From Bacillus haikouensis (GTDB lineage Bacteria > Bacillota > Bacilli > Bacillales > Bacillaceae_B), in the NCBI RefSeq assembly GCF_013179555.1, contig NZ_JABMCR010000010.1, positions 1 to 34,173 on the forward strand: a stretch of DNA of 34,173 nucleotides, in the 5' to 3' direction. Below the pieces are notes generated by a model. That model worked only from the letters and a program-made list of their open reading frames with translations, was not told the origin of the DNA and searched no databases. Shown here piece after piece: positions 7,759-15,027 of this stretch. Made by a program: the position numbers and the translations under genes. Position 1 is the stretch's first letter. Each line of letters starts with the position of its first letter.

Positions 7759-8088
7759 GGTGCCAGGCACAAACCGTAGCATTTGTGCCTGGCACAGCAA
7801 TCCCAAATTGTCCTCGGCACCACGGATTATGATTGTACCTGCTACAAACCCAACTCCAGAGTACCTGGTACAATACAGCCCCCTCTGTACCTGGTACAAA
7901 AAGCGGATACAGGCATTACCTATCACTAAACTGGTGCAAACCCCCTGCATTGTGCCTGGAACAGATAACCGTTTTTGTGCCAGGCACAAATCCACCTAAT
8001 TGTTCCTGGCACAAATTGACCTTTCCGAACCAGGTTCAAATTGACCTTTCCAAGCCAGACTAAAAACATAAATATTGTGCCTGGCCAA
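7759..8088. repeat. Array of 13-bp palindromes with 25-bp period
   Basis: About 13 units of a 13-bp palindrome, consensus TGTGCCTGGCACA, are centred at 7765, 7790, 7815, 7840, 7866, 7892, 7932, 7957, 7982, 8007, 8032, 8057 and 8082, plus a degenerate copy near 7911. Spacing is 25 bp, with two 26-bp steps and one irregular 40-bp interval (7892-7932). Half-sites change together: GTGCC/GGCAC, GTACC/GGTAC and GAACC/GGTTC all occur. The 12-base spacers mostly differ, but AATTGACCTTTC occurs twice (8014-8025, 8039-8050). The array lies between the pta terminator and the lipL promoter. No known element fits. Confidence 0.85.
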
Positions 8089-8108
8089 GATCCACCCTCA
8101 AACCAACC

Positions 8109-8142
8109 TAAAAAAAGGCCGGACCCAACGTTGAGTCCAGCC
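8109..8142 (-). terminator. Terminator of pta
   Basis: On the minus strand GGCTGGAC pairs with GTCCGGCC (one G-U), followed by seven T residues. The wobble pair would be a C-A mismatch on the plus strand, so the element is oriented for pta. Confidence 0.85.
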
Positions 8143-8163
8143 TTTCTAAATCAGAATCAATAA

Positions 8164-9135
8164 TTACAGCGTCTGCGCAGCCGTAATTAAAGCAAGCTTA
8201 TACACATCTTCCTCATTGCATCCGCGGGATAGATCGTTCACAGGGGCGTTCAACCCTTGGAGGATTGGTCCTACTGCTTCGAAGTTCCCTAGTCGCTGAG
8301 CAATTTTGTACCCGATGTTTCCAGCTTCAAGGCTTGGGAATACGAAGACGTTTGCGTTCCCTTGGATGTCCGCGCCTGGTGCTTTTTTCTCAGCTACAGA
8401 CGGTACGAATGCTGCGTCGAATTGAAATTCACCGTCCACTGTCAATTGAGGGGATTTTTCCTTTGCAATCGTAATGGCTTGAACCACTTTTTCAGTTTCT
8501 GCAGATTTTGCAGATCCTTTTGTAGAGAAGCTAAGCATCGCAACACGTGGATCAATGTCGAACATTTCAGCTGTCTTTGCACTTTCAACCGCAATTTCCG
8601 CAAGGTCCTGGCTGTCAGGAGAAATGTTGATGGCACAGTCGGCGAATACGTATTTCTCTTCTTCACGAACCATGATGAAGACGCCTGATGTTTTGCGCAC
8701 GCCTTCCTTTGTTTTGATGATTTGCAGGGCCGGGCGGACTGTGTCTGCCGTTGAATGGGCAGCACCGCTTACGAGTCCTTGTGCTTGTCCGGTATATACG
8801 AGCATTGTCCCGAAGTAGTTGCCGTCGAGAAGGATTTTCTTTGCGTCTTCTTCCGTCGCTTTACCTTTACGGCGTTCAACGAAGCTTTTCACAAGGTCAT
8901 CCATGCCCGCAAATGACGCGGGGTCAACAAGCTCGCATCCATCAAGCTTAACGCCTGATTGGGCAGCTGCCGACTGGACCTTATCGACATTCCCGATGAC
9001 GATCGGGGTCAGCACACCGTCGCTTGCAAGGCGGGATGCAGCACGTAAAATGCGCTCATCATTACCTTCCGGGAAGACGATCTTCAATTCTTTGCCTTTG
9101 ATTTTATTTGTTAACGTTGTAAATAAGTTACTCAA
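8164..9135 (-). CDS. pta: Phosphate acetyltransferase Pta
   Basis: At 323 residues this equals the length of Bacillus subtilis Pta. It converts acetyl-CoA and phosphate to acetyl phosphate in the overflow pathway to acetate. Family landmarks are FPEGNDERILRAASRL (residues 21-36), the SGAAHSTADTVRPALQIIKT block around 122-141, and the C-terminal NVFVFPSLEAGNIGYKIAQR and NDLSRGCNEEDVY segments. The start is TTG with AAGGAGG 8 bases upstream. A sigma-A promoter (TTGAAT-16-TATTCT) and a cre-like site about 54 bases before the likely transcription start suggest activation by CcpA, as known for pta in Bacillus subtilis. It lies divergent from hemQ. Confidence 0.97.
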   Translation of the reverse strand: MSNLFTTLTNKIKGKELKIVFPEGNDERILRAASRLASDGVLTPIVIGNVDKVQSAAAQSGVKLDGCELVDPASFAGMDDLVKSFVERRKGKATEEDAKKILLDGNYFGTMLVYTGQAQGLVSGAAHSTADTVRPALQIIKTKEGVRKTSGVFIMVREEEKYVFADCAINISPDSQDLAEIAVESAKTAEMFDIDPRVAMLSFSTKGSAKSAETEKVVQAITIAKEKSPQLTVDGEFQFDAAFVPSVAEKKAPGADIQGNANVFVFPSLEAGNIGYKIAQRLGNFEAVGPILQGLNAPVNDLSRGCNEEDVYKLALITAAQTL

Positions 9136-9169
9136 TAGAGGAACCTCCTTGTTTTACATATCCATTCTT

Positions 9170-9197
9170 AGAATACTCTACTCTTATAGGAATTCAA
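9170..9197 (-). promoter_or_regulatory. Sigma-A promoter of pta
   Basis: TTGAAT (9192-9197), 16 bases, TATTCT (9170-9175) on the minus strand. The start codon is about 35 bases beyond the -10 element. Confidence 0.55.
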
Positions 9198-9210
9198 GGA
9201 AAAGGACGAA

Positions 9211-9224
9211 TGTTATCGGTTACA
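9211..9224 (-). promoter_or_regulatory. cre-like site (CcpA) upstream of pta
   Basis: TGTTATCGGTTACA matches the cre pattern TGWAANCGNTNWCA at all but one fixed position. Its centre is about 54 bases upstream of the predicted pta start site, where CcpA acts as an activator of acetate genes. Confidence 0.55.
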
Positions 9225-9407
9225 CGATAAAAGTTTTTGTTTTCAAAAAATTCGTCCTTGCCTGCATTTCTCCTATACCCATTATGAATTTTGACAACCC
9301 ACTATGTAAACAACGTTTAGTGTGTTCCGATAAAGCGCTTCCTATCCCTCTAATTGTGCCATTTTAACGACATATGGGTTTCGTATTCCTCCTCCTTGAC
9401 CAAACTA

Positions 9408-9416
9408 TGATATAGT
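9408..9416 (+). promoter_or_regulatory. Extended -10 promoter of hemQ
   Basis: TG-A-TATAGT on the plus strand, about 35 bases before the hemQ start. No clear -35 box. The rest of the pta-hemQ gap (9225-9407) shows no other element I can support. Confidence 0.5.
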
Positions 9417-9451
9417 GAAAATGGAAATAGAACTTTAAGGAGTGATTGAAC

Positions 9452-10195
9452 ATGGCAGAACCAGCACAAACATTGGATGGTTGGTATTCACTGCATGATT
9501 TCCGTGCGATGGATTGGACTTCATGGAAGATGCTTCCGAGTGAAGAAAGAGCGACGGCGATCGCTGAATTCCACCGTTTCTTAGATAAGTTAAATACGAC
9601 ACAGGCTGCAAAAGAAGGCAGTCATGCTCTTTACACGATTGTCGGTCAGAAAGCAGATTTCATGCTGATGATCCTTCGTCCGACAATGGAAGAATTAAAT
9701 GAGCTGGAAAATGAGTTCAATAAGCTGAAAATTGCTGAATTCACGATTCCGACGTTCTCATACGTATCTGTTGTCGAGCTTGGAAACTACATGCCGACTG
9801 AAGGTGACCCATACGACAATCCTTATGTGCAGGAGCGCATCTACCCGATCCTGCCGAAGGCGAAGCATATCTGTTTCTATCCGATGGACAAGCGCCGCCA
9901 GGGTAACGACAACTGGTACATGCTGCCGATGGAAGAGCGCCGTTCCATGATGAAAAGCCACGGCATGATCGGCCGTCAATATGCAGGCAAAGTAAAACAA
10001 ATCATCACCGGATCTGTCGGTTTTGACGATTACGAATGGGGCGTTACGCTATTCGCAGATGATGTCCTGCAATTCAAGAAACTTGTATACGAAATGCGTT
10101 TCGACGAAGTAAGTGCACGCTACGGCGAATTCGGAACTTTCTATGTAGGTAACCTTTTAGAAGAAGAAGGAATCGCGAAATTCCTTCATGTATAA
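9452..10195 (+). CDS. hemQ: Coproheme decarboxylase HemQ
   Basis: A 247-residue chlorite-dismutase-fold protein that performs the last step of the coproporphyrin-dependent haem pathway, turning coproheme into haem b by two oxidative decarboxylations. Key residues are visible: Tyr143 in CFYPMDKRR (the catalytic tyrosine of the family) and His170 in [14 protein letters not shown] (the proximal haem ligand). The C-terminal [10 protein letters not shown] and [11 protein letters not shown] blocks are typical. ATG 9452 is chosen over an in-frame TTG at 9446 because AAGGAG (9437-9442) is 9 bases upstream. Divergent from pta, as in Bacillus subtilis (ywfI), and followed by a strong terminator. Confidence 0.96.
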   Translation: MAEPAQTLDGWYSLHDFRAMDWTSWKMLPSEERATAIAEFHRFLDKLNTTQAAKEGSHALYTIVGQKADFMLMILRPTMEELNELENEFNKLKIAEFTIPTFSYVSVVELGNYMPTEGDPYDNPYVQERIYPILPKAKHICFYPMDKRRQGNDNWYMLPMEERRSMMKSHGMIGRQYAGKVKQIITGSVGFDDYEWGVTLFADDVLQFKKLVYEMRFDEVSARYGEFGTFYVGNLLEEEGIAKFLHV

Positions 10196-10210
10196 TGAAT
10201 ACTACTCAAG

Positions 10211-10252
10211 CAGTCCAATTTGGAGTACCTACTCTAAATTGGACTGTTTTAT
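10211..10252 (+). terminator. Terminator of hemQ
   Basis: CAGTCCAATTTgGAGT (10211-10226) pairs with ACTCtAAATTGGACTG (10231-10246), loop ACCT, then TTTTATT. The convergent LysM gene may share the stem, but only the plus strand has the T run. Confidence 0.9.
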
Positions 10253-10269
10253 TGATTTAAACCCACCCG

Positions 10270-11190
10270 CTACTTTATTTTGATTGTATTCAGCATTTTC
10301 ACCATTTCCGGAACAATTCCTTCCGACTCTTCTGCATTTCGGAAATGAATCGTAAACTTCAATAGAACCCCATCCACTTCTTTTACAGCGATATTTTTCT
10401 GCGTTTTGGAATCATGTGCATGCAGCAGAAATTCAGCGCCTTTGTAAAATGGCAATGAATTGTCTGTCGGGAGTTCGCTGACCTTCCCCAGAAGCTTAAG
10501 TTCATCTTGTGCATTCTTCTTAATGGTGCTGATATCTGCATGTGCCCCCAGTACTTCGACTCTGGCAAAATAGGAATCGTCATTGGTTGATTGAAGGATG
10601 AATTTACGCGGTTCCTCTGCCGTGTAGTAGTATCCGATATTAGGCGTCAATCCGGGTATAACCTTTTCGGCATCGTATCCGGCTGATTGATCTGCTGTTG
10701 TCTTGTTCACCTTCAATACTTGCCCTGCCAAAATAAGATTGCTCTTCAACCCATTTCTATTTTTCAATTCTTCCAGCGTCAATCCATACGTCCTGCTGAT
10801 GCCCCATAATGTATCTCCTGCCCTTACCAATACAAACGTTGGAATTTCAAGCTTCTGCCCAATATATATGGTGTTTGAATTCAGCCGGTTTAGATGCTTC
10901 AATTGTCCGACTGTACTATTATTCTTTTGAGCGAGGCTCCATAATGTATCTCCTTTTTTGACGGTGATCAGTTTATTGAAATGGATCTTTTCACCTGCAT
11001 ATATCGTATTGGAATCCAGATTGTTTCTTTCCTTCAGTTGGTCCACTGTCGTCCCGTACTTTTGCGACAAACTCCAGAGTGTATCCCCTTTTTGAATCAG
11101 ATGGAAATCCGCTGCTCGTGTACTGGAAATACCCAGCGCCGATATGGTCAAAGCCATGACAGCTGATTTAATAAATGTACTTTTTTTCAT
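10270..11190 (-). CDS. Secreted protein with three LysM repeats and an unassigned C-terminal domain
   Basis: A 306-residue exported protein. A signal peptide (residues 1-26, KKS start, hydrophobic core, AxA-like cleavage after STRA) precedes three LysM peptidoglycan-binding repeats at about 30-71, 75-116 and 120-161. Each repeat has a GDTLW motif and an N-x-I-xxG-Q or similar end. The C-terminal 130 residues show no NlpC/P60, amidase or transglycosylase motif and are not recognised. The protein may dock on the wall and act through this domain, or serve a spore or cortex role given the neighbouring cwlJ-gerQ genes; that is inference. ATG with a GGGGG-type ribosome binding site. Confidence 0.85.
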   Translation of the reverse strand: MKKSTFIKSAVMALTISALGISSTRAADFHLIQKGDTLWSLSQKYGTTVDQLKERNNLDSNTIYAGEKIHFNKLITVKKGDTLWSLAQKNNSTVGQLKHLNRLNSNTIYIGQKLEIPTFVLVRAGDTLWGISRTYGLTLEELKNRNGLKSNLILAGQVLKVNKTTADQSAGYDAEKVIPGLTPNIGYYYTAEEPRKFILQSTNDDSYFARVEVLGAHADISTIKKNAQDELKLLGKVSELPTDNSLPFYKGAEFLLHAHDSKTQKNIAVKEVDGVLLKFTIHFRNAEESEGIVPEMVKMLNTIKIK

Positions 11191-11364
11191 CGTTAAGCCC
11201 CCATTATGATTTTTCTTGATGTTTTTGTAACTTTTTCCTTACATTATTAGACGGCAGAAATAACCGCAAGTTACATAGAGATGAGCCCATTTTCGTGAAA
11301 GATTCACCTGCTGAATAAATCAAGAAATTAACCAACTGATTTTATCTATTCTTCCCAATTATAA

Positions 11365-11393
11365 GAATATCTTTTCTCCCCCGGACATAGACA
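11365..11393 (+). promoter_or_regulatory. Candidate sigma-E promoter of cwlJ-gerQ
   Basis: GAATATC (11365-11371), 14 bases, CATAGACA (11386-11393), close to the sigma-E pattern KMATATT-N14-CATACANT. cwlJ-gerQ is a mother-cell (sigma-E) operon in Bacillus subtilis. Confidence 0.5.
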
Positions 11394-11437
11394 TGAAATA
11401 GTGAGACAGAAAGCTTCTTCTGAAGTGAGGTGGGAAG

Positions 11438-11860
11438 ATGGCTGTTGTTCCTTTTAACGAGAAGGAAGTGAAGCTCCTCGCTCGATTGATGAGGGCTGAA
11501 GGCGAAGGTGATGGTCAGCTTGGGATGTTGATGGTGGGGAACGTCGGGATCAACCGGGTAAGGGTAAGATGTCTGGACTTCAAAGATATCAATACCATCC
11601 AAAGAATGGTTTTTCAAAGTCCGGGCGGATTCGAAGCCACACAAAAGGGGTATTTCTATCAGCGGGCCAGGGAAAAAGACATCAATCTTGCCAGAAAAAC
11701 ATTAAGAGGCGAGAGATTTCATCCTGCTTCCAATTCGTTATGGTTCTTCCGGCCGGAAGGAAGCTGTCCCGCCCAATGGTATAACCAGGCGAACTCAGGC
11801 CGCTTCAAATCACATTGTTTCTTTATTCCAACCAGAGCAGAGTGTCCAAAAGCCTTTTAA
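11438..11860 (+). CDS. cwlJ: Spore cortex-lytic enzyme CwlJ
   Basis: A 140-residue protein made up almost entirely of the SleB/CwlJ hydrolase domain (Hydrolase_2), the size of CwlJ in Bacillus subtilis. The candidate catalytic Glu21 lies in ARLMRAEGEGDG; FQSPGGFEATQKGYFYQ and NSLWFFRPEGSCPAQWYNQ are typical. No signal peptide is present, as expected for a protein made in the mother cell and placed in the spore coat. There it degrades cortex during germination, notably in response to Ca-DPA. The ATG follows GAGGTGGG. It is first in an operon with gerQ, which is needed for CwlJ localisation. Confidence 0.95.
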   Translation: MAVVPFNEKEVKLLARLMRAEGEGDGQLGMLMVGNVGINRVRVRCLDFKDINTIQRMVFQSPGGFEATQKGYFYQRAREKDINLARKTLRGERFHPASNSLWFFRPEGSCPAQWYNQANSGRFKSHCFFIPTRAECPKAF

Positions 11861-11933
11861 TTTGACAGGCTCTTTTAAGTTCCATTTTTCAGAGTCACCT
11901 GAACAAATCATGATTTTCAAGGAGGTCTATCAC

Positions 11934-12422
11934 TTGTCAACTAATCAACCCAACCCTTATTACCAAGGGTATACTCAAGCTGCTTTCGATCCTTATCGGC
12001 AATATTATTCTGCTGGAATGCAGGGGCAGGGCCAGCAGGGCCAGAGCCAGGGCCAATATTTACAAAATGGGCAAAACGGCGGTCTACAGGTTCCTCCGCC
12101 GCAGAGTACGCAGGCACAAACGCAAAACGTTCCTGGTATGCTTCCGGTGGAAGAGTCCTATATTGAGAACATCCTCCGCCTGAACAAAGGGAAAGTGGCG
12201 ACGGTTTACGCAACATTTGAAAACAATACAGAATGGAATGCGAAGGTTTTCAAAGGAATCATCGAAGCCGCTGGACGCGATCACCTTATCTTAAGTGACC
12301 CTCAAACCGGAACGCGCTACCTTATCCCGATGATCTATCTTGACTACATCACCTTCGATGAAGAAATCGAATATGAATACCCATTTGGGGCAAACGGCAT
12401 GACCAGCTACTCACAGCGATAA
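11934..12422 (+). CDS. gerQ: Spore coat protein GerQ
   Basis: 162 residues from a TTG start with AAGGAGGT 7 bases upstream. The open frame reaches back to 11862 but has no ribosome binding site there. The N-terminal half (residues 1-70) is low-complexity, rich in Gln, Gly, Tyr and Pro. The C-terminal half (about 72-150) is the conserved GerQ domain, with EESYIENILRLNKGKVATVYATFENN and HLILSDPQTGTRYLIPMIYLDYITFDEE. GerQ holds CwlJ in the coat and is crosslinked by transglutaminase Tgl. Notably the first lysine here is K85, so the N-terminal lysines used for crosslinking in Bacillus subtilis are absent. Second gene of the cwlJ operon, 73 bases behind it. Confidence 0.94.
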   Translation: MSTNQPNPYYQGYTQAAFDPYRQYYSAGMQGQGQQGQSQGQYLQNGQNGGLQVPPPQSTQAQTQNVPGMLPVEESYIENILRLNKGKVATVYATFENNTEWNAKVFKGIIEAAGRDHLILSDPQTGTRYLIPMIYLDYITFDEEIEYEYPFGANGMTSYSQR

Positions 12423-12432
12423 TTTCAACCCT

Positions 12433-12471
12433 AAGTGTTCAAAATACCCTTTTGAACACTTATTATTTTTG
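12433..12471 (+). terminator. Terminator of cwlJ-gerQ
   Basis: Perfect 12-bp stem AAGTGTTCAAAA (12433-12444) / TTTTGAACACTT (12450-12461), loop TACCC, then ATTATTTTTG. Confidence 0.9.
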
Positions 12472-12526
12472 TTTTCGAAGGCCCGTCTCCTATTGCTCTA
12501 AAGTAATGGGGACTGGTCTTCAGCTC

Positions 12527-12556
12527 AAAAAAAAGACCGACTCCGGGGAGTCAGTC
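12527..12556 (-). terminator. Terminator of ywdI-ywdK
   Basis: On the minus strand GACTGACTCC pairs with GGAGTCGGTC (one G-U), followed by eight T residues, 11 bases after the ywdK stop. Confidence 0.85.
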
Positions 12557-12567
12557 ACTTCTTTCAA

Positions 12568-12939
12568 TTACATCGTTTTCGCTGCAAAAATCACGAGCAG
12601 AATCCATCCGACAAGGAAGCTCACTCCGCCAAACGGTGTGACCGCCCCGAGAATCTTGATCCCGGATAAGCTGAGGACGTACAGGCTTCCCGAGAAAAGA
12701 ATCGTACCGATCAGCATCAGCCAGCCCGACCAGGACAGCAGTGACGTCGGGGAAACGGTTCCCATCAGAACCCCGATGATAATGATGCCGATCGCATGAA
12801 ACATTTGATAAAGAACACCTGTATTCCATGTATCTATGTACTTCTTCTCGATCTTTCCTTCCAGTGCGTGTGCACCGAATGCACCCAGTCCAACTGACAG
12901 AAAGGCGCTCAGTGCTCCGATGATTATGAATGTCTTCAT
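12568..12939 (-). CDS. ywdK: DUF423 membrane protein YwdK
   Basis: A 123-residue integral membrane protein with four predicted helices (about 4-22, 46-64, 68-88 and 96-118). The family signature is at the N-terminus (LGAFGAHAL) and centre (YQMFHAIGIIIIG). Length equals Bacillus subtilis YwdK. Function unknown. It starts at ATG with GGAGGAG upstream and lies 21 bases behind ywdI, so the two form an operon ending in a shared terminator. Confidence 0.92.
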   Translation of the reverse strand: MKTFIIIGALSAFLSVGLGAFGAHALEGKIEKKYIDTWNTGVLYQMFHAIGIIIIGVLMGTVSPTSLLSWSGWLMLIGTILFSGSLYVLSLSGIKILGAVTPFGGVSFLVGWILLVIFAAKTM

Positions 12940-12960
12940 CGTTCTTCTCCTCCGATCCTA

Positions 12961-13254
12961 TTAAAAGTCAAATAAAGAATCCCCGTTTGCCCCGTCGTCT
13001 GTCTCAAGCGGCTCTTCTTTCTGAATCGATACCGGCTTCTGGACAGGTTCCTGCTGAGGGGCGTATGGAATTGTCTGCTGAGGCTGGGCAGGAGCATTGA
13101 AGCTCAATCCCTGGTTGTTCTCCTCAAGCAGAACTTCACACAGTACTTTAATCGAATTTATATGCTCTCGAATCTGCTGGGATTTTTCGGCAGATTTCGC
13201 TTTTGCCAGTTCTTGTTCCATCCTTCTAATGACGCTGTGATGAGGAATATTCAT
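12961..13254 (-). CDS. ywdI: YwdI family protein of unknown function
   Basis: 97 residues. The N-terminal half is a basic helical segment (NIPHHSVIRRMEQELAKAKSAEKSQQIREHINSIKVLCEVLLEE). The C-terminal half is a Pro/Gln-rich, probably unstructured tail ending in the acidic GDSLFDF. No membrane segment is present. The frame extends to 13293, but AGGAGG 6 bases before the ATG at 13252-13254 fixes the start. Upstream of ywdK, with a TATAAT about 41 bases before the start. Function unknown; the name rests on gene order and general layout. Confidence 0.82.
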   Translation of the reverse strand: MNIPHHSVIRRMEQELAKAKSAEKSQQIREHINSIKVLCEVLLEENNQGLSFNAPAQPQQTIPYAPQQEPVQKPVSIQKEEPLETDDGANGDSLFDF

Positions 13255-13294
13255 TCCGTGCCTCCTTTCACTTTGCAAGAGCTTGCGTATCATG

Positions 13295-13300
13295 ATTATA
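13295..13300 (-). promoter_or_regulatory. Candidate -10 element for ywdI-ywdK
   Basis: The minus strand reads TATAAT within a small palindrome GATTATAATC (13294-13303), about 41 bases before ywdI. The -35 region is poor. Confidence 0.4.
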
Positions 13301-13350
13301 ATCTACATCATAATCCTAATTCTAAATAGAAGAATAATCAAATATGTTCT

Positions 13351-13527
13351 TTATTCTGATTTAGGCGCAAACTTCAAACAAGGACTTCCTGATGACTGGA
13401 AGACGATCATTGACGGCATCGATTTCGTCTTGAAGCTGTAGCCTTTGCAGCCCCTCGGATGGGCGGGTTCCCACGTTGTATAAAAATAGCGGCACTCGAA
13501 GCAGTTGATCCGCTTTTCATTTTTCAC
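13351..13527 (-). CDS. Small four-cysteine protein (58 aa) downstream of ung
   Basis: A short gene read from the minus strand. GTG start at 13525-13527 with GGAGG 8 bases upstream, stop TAA at 13351-13353. The product has C9 and C12 in INCFECRYFY, C25 in HPRGCKGYSF and C50 in GSPCLKF, a spacing that could form a zinc knuckle. I recall similar short proteins being annotated in Bacilli with the label uracil-DNA glycosylase, probably because they neighbour ung. They contain no UDG motif, so that name should not be trusted. It lies between ung (upstream, separated by a parS site) and ywdI. Function unknown. Confidence 0.72.
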   Translation of the reverse strand: MKNEKRINCFECRYFYTTWEPAHPRGCKGYSFKTKSMPSMIVFQSSGSPCLKFAPKSE

Positions 13528-13584
13528 CTCATTCGCCTCCTGAAGTTAAGCTGAAATCCTATGACGAAAGACAAGGAGTTCATG

Positions 13585-13604
13585 GATGTTTCACGTGAAA
13601 CATC
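13585..13604. promoter_or_regulatory. parS site (ParB/Spo0J binding), perfect palindrome
   Basis: GATGTTTCACGTGAAACATC is a perfect 20-bp palindrome. Its 16-bp core TGTTTCACGTGAAACA (13587-13602) fits the Bacillus parS consensus TGTTNCACGTGAAACA. It sits 4 bases downstream of the ung stop codon. Such sites load ParB (Spo0J) and SMC near the origin for chromosome segregation. Confidence 0.88.
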
Positions 13605-13608
13605 TTGC

Positions 13609-14283
13609 TTATTCCACACACCAGTCGATTTCATCCATTCCCTGCTCCATTAAAAATTGATTCGTACGTGAATAAGGTTTGCTTCCAAAAAAGCCTCGGT
13701 GAGCGGATAGTGGACTGGGGTGAGGCGCAGTAATGATTTTATGTCTTGATTCGTCGATCAATGCCCGTTTGCTTTGAGCCGGTTTTCCCCATAAAAGGAA
13801 CACCATCGGCATTTCGCGTTCATTCAGCAGCCTGATCACTCTATCCGTGAATTCCTCCCACCCTTTTCCCCGGTGGGAATGAGCCTTCCCTTCCTCGACG
13901 GTCAATACGGTATTCAATAGAAGGACACCCTGTTCCGCCCATTTCACGAGTGAACCATGATTTGGAATGCTGCACCCGATATCATCCTGAAGCTCCTTAT
14001 ACATATTTCGCAAAGAAGGCGGTACCTTGATGCCTTTTTTGACAGAAAAACTGAGTCCCTCTGCCTGATTCGGACCGTGATAAGGGTCCTGTCCCAAGAG
14101 GACAACCTTTACATCCTGGTAGGCAGTATAATGAAATGCATTAAAGATATCATGCATGAACGGATGCGTATCCGACGATTGATATTCTCCCTTCAACCAC
14201 TCTCTTAACTTCAGATAGTAGTCTTTCTGAAGCTCTTCCTCCAGAATCTGAGACCAATCATTTTTGAAAATAGCAGGTGACAA
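13609..14283 (-). CDS. ung: Uracil-DNA glycosylase
   Basis: A 224-residue family 1 UDG that removes uracil from DNA as the first step of base excision repair. The water-activating loop [18 protein letters not shown] begins at residue 64 with catalytic Asp66, [10 protein letters not shown] lies in the middle, and [14 protein letters not shown] near residue 188 supplies the catalytic histidine and DNA intercalation loop. Length matches Bacillus subtilis Ung. It starts at TTG (14281-14283) with AAAGGATG 7 bases upstream. It lies 15 bases behind the DUF4230 gene on the same strand, so they are probably cotranscribed. A parS site follows the stop codon. Confidence 0.97.
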   Translation of the reverse strand: MSPAIFKNDWSQILEEELQKDYYLKLREWLKGEYQSSDTHPFMHDIFNAFHYTAYQDVKVVLLGQDPYHGPNQAEGLSFSVKKGIKVPPSLRNMYKELQDDIGCSIPNHGSLVKWAEQGVLLLNTVLTVEEGKAHSHRGKGWEEFTDRVIRLLNEREMPMVFLLWGKPAQSKRALIDESRHKIITAPHPSPLSAHRGFFGSKPYSRTNQFLMEQGMDEIDWCVE

Positions 14284-14298
14284 TGCGAGACATCCTTT

Positions 14299-15027
14299 CT
14301 AGTCCTGATACGTAATGGTCATTTTATATCCCAATTGTTCAAATAAACCCTTCAACGACTTTTCGGCATTTTTCTCGGCTGCCTGAAGAAGACCTTGTTC
14401 AATCGCTTCCTGACTGATTAGATCCTTCGCCACATCAGCCAGGGCAAAGCCTTCATTCCAGTCAACGTCATTTCTGAAAATCCCTTCAACGGAGAAGGTT
14501 TTTATATTTTCAGTATCAATGGACGGATCTTGAAGGATCTCCGCCCGGGGAAGCGTCAGTTGGATTTCTTTCTTCTCTTCATCTACCACTATATCGTTTT
14601 TATCAATCTGCTGTAAATCGACGCCTGCCAGCACCGACCCCGGCACCACCATCAGCAGCTTCCGCTTCGTGCCCGGGATATCTGCACTGATATCCTTTCC
14701 AAACAGCTGATTATCCTCCTGTTCAATGACCGCTTTCACAAATCCTTGTGCGGTTGCGAGCGAGCTCATTTCCTGAATCCGCTCCACAAACGAACCCTTT
14801 TCCTCTGTAAAAGTAGAACCCGCCAGCCATGAATACATGCCGATCGCGGTCCCTCCCACCAGCAGAATGATCAGAAGCAGGATAAGCAGGATCCGATTCT
14901 TCCAGAAAGACAGAACCGACGTCATCAGCTTCCATGATTTCCTGTTGCTTCTACTTCTATGGTTAACGGCCACCGTGGCACCCGTTTCTCTTTCATTCGC
15001 CTTTAACTCTTCCAAAATCCCTTCCAT
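14299..15027 (-). CDS. DUF4230 membrane-anchored protein
   Basis: 242 residues. A short basic cytoplasmic N-terminus is followed by one transmembrane helix (about 44-66, RILLILLLIILLVGGTAIGMYSW). An extracellular domain with the DUF4230 layout follows: an SSLATAQGFVKAV start, a KLLMVVPGSVLAGVDL strand region, and IQLTLPRAEILQDPSID. Function unknown. Start: ATG at 15025-15027 has only a weak AGATCAGG upstream. An in-frame CTG at 15055-15057 has AAGGTG 7 bases before it and would add ten residues (LSTQNEKIRQ), so the real start may be that CTG. It is cotranscribed with ung and divergent from the YflT stress gene. Confidence 0.8.
   Translation of the reverse strand: MEGILEELKANERETGATVAVNHRSRSNRKSWKLMTSVLSFWKNRILLILLLIILLVGGTAIGMYSWLAGSTFTEEKGSFVERIQEMSSLATAQGFVKAVIEQEDNQLFGKDISADIPGTKRKLLMVVPGSVLAGVDLQQIDKNDIVVDEEKKEIQLTLPRAEILQDPSIDTENIKTFSVEGIFRNDVDWNEGFALADVAKDLISQEAIEQGLLQAAEKNAEKSLKGLFEQLGYKMTITYQD

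Noticed and set aside
7675-8063. Several overlapping open frames through the palindrome array
   Set aside because: They are open on both strands only because the repeat lacks stop codons; their peptides merely echo the repeat.
7759-8088. CRISPR array
   Set aside because: Units are 13 bp and vary in sequence, spacers are only about 12 bp with one duplicated, and no cas genes are present.
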